Origin: an uncultured Bacteroidales bacterium
Lineage (GTDB): Bacteria > Bacteroidota > Bacteroidia > Bacteroidales > Paludibacteraceae
DNA: 64,000 bases
Assembly (NCBI GenBank): GCA_902800215.1
Contig: CADCDS010000001.1
Coordinates: forward strand, 62,001-126,000
Direction of reading: 5' to 3'
The notes below the pieces were generated by a model. It searched no databases, was not told the origin of the DNA, and saw only the letters and a list, made by a program, of their open reading frames with translations. This document shows, in pieces, positions 57,754-64,000 of this stretch; position 1 is the stretch's first letter; each line of letters opens with the position of its first letter. Made by a program: the position numbers and the translations under genes.

Positions 57754-58203
57754 ATGAAAAAATACGTATTTATCAGTCTATTCGCGTTGGTAGCAGTAGC
57801 ATTTACCGCTTGTACAAGCGCCGACGCACCGCAACACAAACGGACCGTTGATCTGGTAGCGAACTCCACTAGTTGGACCTTCGATGACGGAGCCAACATG
57901 TATTTCTGCCATTTCGATGTAGCGGAAATCACTTCGAAAGTATATAACTACGGTGAGTTCAGTGTGAACCGCGAATACAACACAGGTACACCGAACGCCT
58001 ATCAGGTAGCATTGCCGGAAACAACCTATCAGCAGGTGGATCTGGATAACGGCGACGGCACGAACAGTCCTTATTATTTCCAGCAGCATATCGACTATGC
58101 CGTAGGTATCGGATTTGTTGAGATTTTCTGCACGATTTCCGATTTCTACTACGAGGATTTCCGTCCGGAAGGAATGCTGTTCCGTCTGCAGATGACCTAT
58201 TAG
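57754..58203 (+). CDS. Small lipoprotein of unknown function
   Basis: A 149-residue protein with a lipoprotein signal (FISLFALVAVAFTAC, then TSADAPQ). The mature chain is beta-rich (DLVANSTSWTFDDGANMYFC, YGEFSVNREY, YAVGIGFVEIFCTISDFYYE) and rich in aromatic residues, perhaps a calycin-like or jelly-roll fold. The TAG stop is followed, in the same frame, by the DAHP synthase coding text. No family recognised. Confidence 0.8.
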   Translation: MKKYVFISLFALVAVAFTACTSADAPQHKRTVDLVANSTSWTFDDGANMYFCHFDVAEITSKVYNYGEFSVNREYNTGTPNAYQVALPETTYQQVDLDNGDGTNSPYYFQQHIDYAVGIGFVEIFCTISDFYYEDFRPEGMLFRLQMTY

Positions 58204-58205
58204 CA

Positions 58206-58226
58206 GTCAGCCATCAGACATCAGAC
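58206..58226. repeat. Heptamer array, 3 x 7 bp (ATCAGAC), in front of DAHP synthase
   Basis: GTCAGCC, ATCAGAC, ATCAGAC, then ATAC. It occupies the exact place where the start codon and first residues of the DAHP synthase gene are expected. Confidence 0.8.
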
Positions 58227-58230
58227 ATAC

Positions 58231-59214
58231 ATATTAGGACCCTGTAGCGCCGAAAGTCGCGAACAGGTATTGTTCACCGCGGAACAAATCAAAGCGTCCT
58301 GCGGTGATATTCCTTTTATATTTCGCGCAGGCGCGTGGAAGCCGCGTACGAGTCCGCATACCTTTCAAGGTGTTGGTGACGAGGCGTTGGTATGGTTGCA
58401 AGAAGTCAAAGCACGTTTCGGCATTCCGGTAGCCACGGAAGTAGCAACACCGGAACACGTAGAGAAAGCGTTGAAGGCAGGGATAGACTATGTATGGATA
58501 GGCGCCAGAACCAGCGCCAGTCCAATTGCGGTAGAAGCAATCACGCAGGCGCTGAAGGATCATCCTCTGAAAGGAGTGCTGATCAAGAACCCGGTGAATG
58601 CCGATGCGCAGTTATGGTTAGGGAACATTGAGCGCTTGGAGAAAACAGGTATTCCGGTGATGGCGGTACATAGAGGCTGCAATCACCAGCCGTGCTGGTC
58701 TTTGGCGCATGCGATCCGTACACAACGACCGGATATACCGCTGCTGTTAGACCCAAGCCATATGAGCGGCAATGCGGCCAAAGTGCCGGAGTTGATGTCC
58801 AAAATAGAAGAATTATCGTTGGACGGTGCGATGATCGAAGTGCATTGTGATCCGGCGAATGCGCTTTCCGACAATGCCCAGCAGATAACCCCTGATCGTA
58901 TAAATCACCTTATTACATCGATAGCATTACCTGATCATCCTAGACTTTACACCTATGAATCACCTACCCAGGACCTGGAAGAGTTGAACTGGCTGCGGGC
59001 GGAGATCGATGAACTGGATGACCGTCTATGGGACACGATTGCAGCGCGCATGGAAGTGAGCAAACGGATCGGAGCATGGAAGAAAGCGCACGGCGTAGCA
59101 CCGCTTCAGCCGGAACGGTACCGGCAGATAGCTGATAAAGTACAACAAAAAGGAGATTTTGCACTCCGCATATGGGATTTGATACACGAAGAGAGTTTGA
59201 AACAACAAGAATAG
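58231..59214 (+). CDS. Bifunctional DAHP synthase / chorismate mutase (start unresolved)
   Basis: A type I-beta (KDOPS-like) 3-deoxy-7-phosphoheptulonate synthase fused to an AroQ-type chorismate mutase; it would catalyse the first shikimate step and the first prephenate step. Motifs: GPCSAES, RAGAWKPRTSPHTFQG, IGARTSASP, HRGCNHQPCW, LLLDPSHMSGN, IEVHCDPANALSD; the mutase part begins LNWLRAEIDELDDRLWDTIA. There is no ATG, GTG or TTG between the preceding in-frame TAG (58201) and GPCSAES. The first normal start codon (TTG, 58270) would remove that motif. ATA at 58231 is shown as a provisional start; ATC at 58213 is another. Confidence 0.85.
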   Translation: MLGPCSAESREQVLFTAEQIKASCGDIPFIFRAGAWKPRTSPHTFQGVGDEALVWLQEVKARFGIPVATEVATPEHVEKALKAGIDYVWIGARTSASPIAVEAITQALKDHPLKGVLIKNPVNADAQLWLGNIERLEKTGIPVMAVHRGCNHQPCWSLAHAIRTQRPDIPLLLDPSHMSGNAAKVPELMSKIEELSLDGAMIEVHCDPANALSDNAQQITPDRINHLITSIALPDHPRLYTYESPTQDLEELNWLRAEIDELDDRLWDTIAARMEVSKRIGAWKKAHGVAPLQPERYRQIADKVQQKGDFALRIWDLIHEESLKQQE

Positions 59215-62072
59215 TGAAAAGATTTTTATATATACTGATTTTTTTCCTGGGTATTGCCGGGATGGCAAAGGCGCAGGATGGTAGCGGTCAAACGACCGGT
59301 ATATCGGGTATCGTGGTAGATGAAGATACCGGAGAGACCTTACCGTTTGTGCAAATCTACTTCCTTAAGTCCACAACGAACAAAGGTATGATTGCATCGG
59401 AAGTAGGTACTACCTCCGATATTGACGGTAATTTCTCCATCAGCAACACGGAGGGATATATCACCGTCAATTTTCAGATGATAGGTTACAAGACGGAGAT
59501 GTTAACCTTGCGCAAAGGCCAAAACCGCACCAACGTGAAGGTGAAACTGAAGCCCGACGTCTATGGACTGCAGGATATCGTGGTAACGCCAAAGAACCGT
59601 AAACGGGATTACAAACGTAAAGGAAACCCGGCAGTGGAGTTGATTAACAACGTAATTGCACGCAAAGATTCGTTCTGCGTACGAACAGCAGACCAATATA
59701 CGGCCACCAGTTATTCGCGTATGTCTTTTGCGCTGGACAATATCACGGTTAACTGGGAGAAACCATTCTGGAAGAAGTTCAATTTTGTGCAGAAATACAT
59801 TGACACGACGGGTGTTTATCCGAACGTGACGGTAAGTATCCGGGAGCATTTGAACGAAGAGTATTTCCAGCGCAAACCGCACCGTGAGAAGAAAGTGCTG
59901 CAGAAAAAACGTATCTTCGGTATCGAGGATGTGATCGGTTCAGGCAGTTTTCAGGAGAACATCAATGCCATCTTCAAAGATGTGGACATCAACGACAACA
60001 GCATGAACCTGCTGTTCAATCGATTTGTGTCACCTTTGTCTTCTACATTGGCCACCACATTCTACCAGTACTATATCATGGATACGATCATGGTGGATGG
60101 CTATCCGTGTATTGACCTGGCTTTCGTGCCGGTGAACTCACAGAGTTACGGATTTACCGGACACCTCTATATCGTCAATGACTCTACTTTCCGGCTTAAG
60201 AAATACGCGATTAACGTACCGCCGGAGATCAACCTCAACTTTGTAAGTAACTTCTCCATCGAGCATAGTTATACGCAGTTGGAGAACGGATTGTGGGCAC
60301 CGGACAGAACAACAACCTATGCCAAGTTCTATATTCTGAACAACAAACGCGGTATTTTGGCTCGTCAGACAAGGATTTATACCGGATGGGATCTGGAGAC
60401 CCCAATTCCCCGGGAGACGTTCTCCAGTTTTAATGAAGATGAAGTGGAAACGAATGACTCTACGGCCGTCCGGCTCAATGCCGCCGCTTGGGAGAGTTTG
60501 CGACCGGAACCGCTGACGTTCTACGAAAGCTCCGTGGAGAACCTGGTAGACGAATTTACCCACACGCCAGCGTTTAACAGTTTAGCGCTCTTTGTGAATG
60601 CAATCACGACGGAATTTATTCCAACGGTGCCTTCCTCCATCATGTGGGAGAGTAAGTTTGACATCGGTCCGATTTATAACTTCCTCAGTTGGAATCCGCT
60701 GGAAGGAGTACGTGTGCGTTTCGGAGGTGCCAGCACGTCCAAGTTACATGATCAGGTGTTCTTCCGTAGTTATGTAGCCTTCGGAACAAAGGACTTGAGA
60801 CCGAAATACAATGCAACGCTGGTTTATACCTTCGACAAACACAAGAATCATCCATATACCGGTCTGCGTCACCATATTCAGTTTAGTGCGCAGTACGATG
60901 TTGAGGAGCCGGGACAAGTAACGGACGTTGTGACACGAGATAATATATTAATGTCTATCCCGTTGAGTAAGCCGACAGTGGGCTTTAACCAATACGTCTT
61001 CCATGCGAAAGTGGATTATATGAAGGAATGGCCGAATAAGTTCTCCATTAAGACCGGATTTGATTTCAATAACAACGAAGCTGCCGGCGCATTGACTTAT
61101 AAACGGATGAACTGGACGATGCAACCCGACTCGTCTTGGACGCTGGCGCAAAACATCATTCCTTCTTACCGCAACTACGAGGGATACCTGGAGTTTCAAT
61201 ACTCACCCGGTAGCCGTATTTCCATTGACCGTATGGGGTTTGAGAGTCCGTGGGGGATGGAGAAAGACGCTCCGACATTTAAGCTCAAACATGTAGTGGG
61301 CTATTTGGACGATCGGCACACCGGTGGTGACGGATTTATCTATAACCGTACCGAGTTCTCGTTTGACAAACGATTCTGGTTCTCCGCTTTCGGTCACTTG
61401 GATATGCGAATCCAAACCGGTATGGTTTGGCAAAAAGCACCCTTCACTAAATTGTATATCCCGGAGAGCAGTACCAGTATTCTGCTGGCACAACGGTCGT
61501 TTAACCAAATGAAACCGATGGAGTTTCTCATGGACCAACACGTTTCGCTTTTCGCTACGTATTATTTCAAAGGCTGGATCTTAAACCGCATCCCGGGTAT
61601 CAACAAACTGAAGTTACGCGGCGTCGTTTCGTTTGCCGGCGTGTACGGTGGTTTGACCAAGAAGAACAACCCCTATTTGGAAACCGGAACGGGATTATAT
61701 GAGTTTCCGCATACGCCATGGGAGAAGAATGCCGATGGAACGGATAACATGCAGGCAGCATTTGACAATAACGGATATATCAAAGATAACTTCCGCACCT
61801 CGTCTCCGATCGGTAAATTACCGTATATGGAGATTACGGCAGGCTTTGAAAACATCTTGAAATTTATCCGTATCGACTATATCCGCCGTCTCACATATAA
61901 TGATTACGAGTTGCCGTATATGATCCAGAAGATGGAGCCGGATCCTGAAAATCCGGTGCAGTTCAGGCCTGCCGTGGATGAGAATGGTGATCCGGTGATG
62001 ATTCACGGCCGCCGTAAGATCGGTGCTTGGGGACGTAACGGAGTAAAGATAACAGTGCGTTTTGCTTTATGA
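59214..62072 (+). CDS. DUF5686 / CarboxypepD_reg-like outer-membrane protein
   Basis: A 952-residue outer-membrane protein: signal peptide (VKRFLYILIFFLGIAGMAKAQ), carboxypeptidase-regulatory-like beta-sandwich (GISGIVVDEDTGETLPFVQI, GTTSDIDGNFSI), then a DUF5686 region (NPAVELINNVIARKDS, DIVVTPKNRKRDYKR) and a long barrel-like C-terminus ending WGRNGVKITVRFAL. The family is common in Bacteroidota and of unknown function. A GTG start at 59214 overlaps the TAG of the DAHP synthase gene and gives a perfect signal peptide; the upstream ATG at 59172 does not. Confidence 0.9.
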   Translation: MKRFLYILIFFLGIAGMAKAQDGSGQTTGISGIVVDEDTGETLPFVQIYFLKSTTNKGMIASEVGTTSDIDGNFSISNTEGYITVNFQMIGYKTEMLTLRKGQNRTNVKVKLKPDVYGLQDIVVTPKNRKRDYKRKGNPAVELINNVIARKDSFCVRTADQYTATSYSRMSFALDNITVNWEKPFWKKFNFVQKYIDTTGVYPNVTVSIREHLNEEYFQRKPHREKKVLQKKRIFGIEDVIGSGSFQENINAIFKDVDINDNSMNLLFNRFVSPLSSTLATTFYQYYIMDTIMVDGYPCIDLAFVPVNSQSYGFTGHLYIVNDSTFRLKKYAINVPPEINLNFVSNFSIEHSYTQLENGLWAPDRTTTYAKFYILNNKRGILARQTRIYTGWDLETPIPRETFSSFNEDEVETNDSTAVRLNAAAWESLRPEPLTFYESSVENLVDEFTHTPAFNSLALFVNAITTEFIPTVPSSIMWESKFDIGPIYNFLSWNPLEGVRVRFGGASTSKLHDQVFFRSYVAFGTKDLRPKYNATLVYTFDKHKNHPYTGLRHHIQFSAQYDVEEPGQVTDVVTRDNILMSIPLSKPTVGFNQYVFHAKVDYMKEWPNKFSIKTGFDFNNNEAAGALTYKRMNWTMQPDSSWTLAQNIIPSYRNYEGYLEFQYSPGSRISIDRMGFESPWGMEKDAPTFKLKHVVGYLDDRHTGGDGFIYNRTEFSFDKRFWFSAFGHLDMRIQTGMVWQKAPFTKLYIPESSTSILLAQRSFNQMKPMEFLMDQHVSLFATYYFKGWILNRIPGINKLKLRGVVSFAGVYGGLTKKNNPYLETGTGLYEFPHTPWEKNADGTDNMQAAFDNNGYIKDNFRTSSPIGKLPYMEITAGFENILKFIRIDYIRRLTYNDYELPYMIQKMEPDPENPVQFRPAVDENGDPVMIHGRRKIGAWGRNGVKITVRFAL

Positions 62073-62869
62073 TCATGAAAAAGACATTATTGACTCTTAT
62101 TATCGCTGTGCTGTCGATGAGTATGGCAGCGCAGACCAAAGACACGAAACTGCAGTTGACGCTGGATGAGATGAAAGCGCAGTTGGAGGATTTTGATACA
62201 GAGCGTTTGCTGGATTCTTTGGACCAGGAGAAACTGCCGAAACTGGTATCCGGTGGTGTGTTCGGTGGTGGAAACATAAGCAATTTTATTATCACCAGGA
62301 ACCATCGTCCTATGAGTTCATATATGCGTATCGGAGCCGAAGTAGGCGGTTTTTTGGATTTTGCTATCACTAAGCATTTTGCAGTACAGCCGCAAGTGAT
62401 TCTGACTGCACAGCAAAATTATTTTGCAGCTAACGATACCACGAACCGTCTGTGGTCCTTCGGTGTCGATATACCTATTTATTTCCTGGGTCGTTTCGGT
62501 AACATGGAAAAAGGCTATATCCAGTTTGGTGGTGGTATCTTCACGCATTTCACATATCTGAGTAATGTGCAGAACAAATACCATAATGTAGATGCCACGC
62601 AAGCGACAACGCCCGATGCAGCTCCCCGTCGCATCTTGATGGAGGATACCTATGACTACAGCCGTCTGTACAGCCTGCATAACAACCATTTCGGTGTCTG
62701 TCTGATGGTAGGATATGAATGCCCGTTCGGAATGATCATCAACGCACAATACAAGGTGAGCCTTTCCGATATCGCCGGTTTTTACAGCGAGAAAAAGGGC
62801 ACCGTCGATGCCGATGCCCTTATTTACCCTCAGTCGATAAGCCTACACGTAGGTTATCGCTGGAAATAA
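62069..62869 (+). CDS. PorT-like outer-membrane beta-barrel protein
   Basis: A 266-residue protein with signal peptide (KKTLLTLIIAVLSMSMAAQ), a charged helical stretch, and an eight-strand barrel with periodic glycine/aromatic strands (MRIGAEVGGFLDFAI, FAVQPQVILTAQQ, ISLHVGYRWK end). PorT-type barrels take part in type IX secretion in some species, but many relatives are of unknown role. ATG at 62069 overlaps the preceding TGA; MKKTLL at 62075 is a second possible start. It is convergent with the sulfatase gene, overlapping by 16 bp. Confidence 0.85.
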   Translation: MIMKKTLLTLIIAVLSMSMAAQTKDTKLQLTLDEMKAQLEDFDTERLLDSLDQEKLPKLVSGGVFGGGNISNFIITRNHRPMSSYMRIGAEVGGFLDFAITKHFAVQPQVILTAQQNYFAANDTTNRLWSFGVDIPIYFLGRFGNMEKGYIQFGGGIFTHFTYLSNVQNKYHNVDATQATTPDAAPRRILMEDTYDYSRLYSLHNNHFGVCLMVGYECPFGMIINAQYKVSLSDIAGFYSEKKGTVDADALIYPQSISLHVGYRWK

Positions 62870-64000
62870 TTATTGCGAATCACTTTATCGGATAACACGA
62901 ACGCGTCTTTCTCTTGAATGGCGCGTTTTTGTGTGCTATCCATCAGGTTGATACCAAAGCCGTGCCAACGATAGTTCTCCACACCTAACACAGACTGATA
63001 GGTAGGATAGATATCCATCTGGTACGCATCCTCCGTATATCTCGGATTGCCGTTGATCTTCGGGGAATAGATGATAAGCGGTAAGCAATCATCTTCCGGT
63101 GTAAGCTCCGAAATCCATGTATCTGCCGGATCTGTATTGTTCTTCTTGAAACGCTTGATATACTCATGCATTGAATCGCGTAACTCATAATGGAGGATAC
63201 GGTGATCACCGGTGATGACGATGGTGTAGTTCTGCAGCACCGGATCGGACTCCACCTTACGGATGAAATACCCTACTCCGGCATCCAAGGCATTGAAGCC
63301 ACGGATGAAGTTATACATCACCCAATACATTCCCTTACCGGAAATGTCCAGATTGCTGTATTTTTCATTCAGGAACGGTGCGTGTGTAGATTGCGTGATA
63401 CACTGGATATACCGGTGTCCTTCATCCACCAGGCTGTCCAGTTTCTGGAACAGGATCGTGTCCACATCGCAATAAGAGATGGTAGTATCGTATCCGTAAG
63501 CCGGCGACATCTGCGTCTGATTCCAAACACACGGATCGTGCGGCAGCAGACAGATAGCACTGTCCGGTGCCAAGGTCATGATACCCGGATAGGTGTTGGT
63601 CGGATAATGCAGACACGTAGCGCCGGCATTAATCGGCAGCAGACCCGTGTTCACAATCATCTGGCCGTCTGCCGAAGGCGCACCTACGATCTGCGTATGA
63701 ATCCTATTGGCATAGAACACATGATCGTTCTGCGTAAACCGATACAGGTTCGGCATGATCTCCGGCGTTACCACCCAGTTCTCCAAACTCTCCAGCAGCA
63801 CGATTATCAACGGACTATCCAAGGTATCTTGCGCTTCTACGCCCTTATCTAACGTAGCCATCATCACCGAATCCTGTGCATTTAACGGCCGTTCCGGTTG
63901 CATATCTTTCAGCATCAGATAATAGTCGGTCGTGATATAGAACGGTGAATAGAGGATACTCGTGTTAGCCACCGCCATGGGGAAATGGTTTCCATATACC
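62854..64000 (-). CDS. LTA synthase/phosphoethanolamine-transferase-like sulfatase domain protein, partial
   Basis: The frame runs off the window end; the visible part (about 380 residues) is the soluble catalytic domain. Sulfatase-fold landmarks: LIIVLLESLENWVV (metal-ligand Glu), GAPSADGQMIVNTGLLP (nucleophile loop, apparently Ser rather than the usual Thr), IQCITQSTHAPF and TIVITGDHRILH (Asp/His metal ligands). The N-terminal membrane helices expected for this family lie outside the window. It would transfer a phosphoglycerol- or phosphoethanolamine-type group at the outer face of the inner membrane. The substrate is not evident. Confidence 0.85.
   Translation of the reverse strand, partial: VYGNHFPMAVANTSILYSPFYITTDYYLMLKDMQPERPLNAQDSVMMATLDKGVEAQDTLDSPLIIVLLESLENWVVTPEIMPNLYRFTQNDHVFYANRIHTQIVGAPSADGQMIVNTGLLPINAGATCLHYPTNTYPGIMTLAPDSAICLLPHDPCVWNQTQMSPAYGYDTTISYCDVDTILFQKLDSLVDEGHRYIQCITQSTHAPFLNEKYSNLDISGKGMYWVMYNFIRGFNALDAGVGYFIRKVESDPVLQNYTIVITGDHRILHYELRDSMHEYIKRFKKNNTDPADTWISELTPEDDCLPLIIYSPKINGNPRYTEDAYQMDIYPTYQSVLGVENYRWHGFGINLMDSTQKRAIQEKDAFVLSDKVIRNNYFQR

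Noticed and set aside
25476-58203. Reassignment of TAG to a sense codon
   Set aside because: An in-frame TAG at 25476 and the TAG in front of the DAHP synthase suggested it, but mtaB, the patatin gene and the DAHP synthase gene itself end in TAG at the expected family lengths, with downstream genes overlapping the stop.
1-64000. tRNA or rRNA genes, origin of replication, complete insertion sequences
   Set aside because: No cloverleaf, rRNA text, DnaA-box cluster or transposase frame was recognised on either strand.

Overview
The window looks like chromosome from a member of the Bacteroidota, most likely order Bacteroidales. The evidence is the TTTG ... TAnnTTTG promoter architecture in front of many genes, near-absence of Shine-Dalgarno reliance, and family signatures typical of that group: a CarboxypepD-reg/DUF5686 outer-membrane protein, a PorT-like barrel, an AddAB-like helicase/nuclease pair with a Cys-rich C-terminus, an HPr-kinase-like P-loop protein, a TonB-dependent receptor, and very large secreted proteins sharing a C-terminal tail. 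Genus cannot be told from this sequence alone.

Layout. 1-2.2 kb: SDR (cut by the window edge), Dabb protein, menaquinone methyltransferase (minus strand) divergent from a Crp/Fnr regulator. 2.2-17.5 kb: a minus-strand train of 11 genes with overlapping or very close ends, read from 17.5 kb down: small partner ORF, shortened zeta-toxin-like kinase, secreted pectinesterase, AspT/YidE-type transporter, MATE exporter, RND adaptor, RND pump, phosphopantetheinyl transferase, DnaX, YgiQ, M23 peptidase. 17.5-25.1 kb: small secreted protein with a pentapeptide repeat, orphan DUF3791 protein, then a three-gene secreted-protein operon headed by a 1776-residue protein. 25.1-29 kb: an AT-rich accessory segment with three unrecognised genes (the last with an in-frame amber codon), about 745 bp of structured non-coding DNA, and a duplicated toxin-antitoxin module whose second copy has lost the toxin. 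29-37 kb: mtaB, an HPr-kinase-like protein, and AddB-like and AddA-like genes. 37-43.5 kb: plus-strand operon of 2-hydroxyacid dehydrogenase, lipoprotein, pepT, gcvT, patatin and TonB-dependent receptor. 43.6-47.1 kb: two tandem acyl-CoA ligase paralogues. 47.2-53.2 kb: minus-strand RluB-type synthase, MMPL transporter, two paralogous ABC-2 permeases. 53.3-57.7 kb: YceD/L32, glucosaminidase-LysM/DUF721/MutS2. 57.7-64 kb: lipoprotein, DAHP synthase-chorismate mutase, DUF5686 protein, PorT-like barrel, and a sulfatase-fold enzyme running off the end.

The most unusual signal is not a gene. About 31 loci carry short degenerate tandem arrays with a 7-bp period (28-35 bp, usually 4-5 units) built from many different heptamers such as GGGTTAC, GGAGATT, CCATTCG, CTTTCAC and ATTTACA. 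A few arrays have 8-, 9- or 11-bp periods. They sit at gene junctions, where they often supply the stop codon of one gene and the start of the next, and inside conserved housekeeping genes (dnaX, mtaB, pepT, addA/addB-like, MATE, RND adaptor, PPTase), where they encode small extra loops. They resemble the heptanucleotide STRR sequences known from filamentous cyanobacteria. Other points worth following: a DAHP synthase gene with no ATG/GTG/TTG before its essential motif, a DnaX lacking its Cys4 zinc module, an extended promoter box TTTGCATATRTCA, and a candidate structured RNA or MITE at 27.8 kb.
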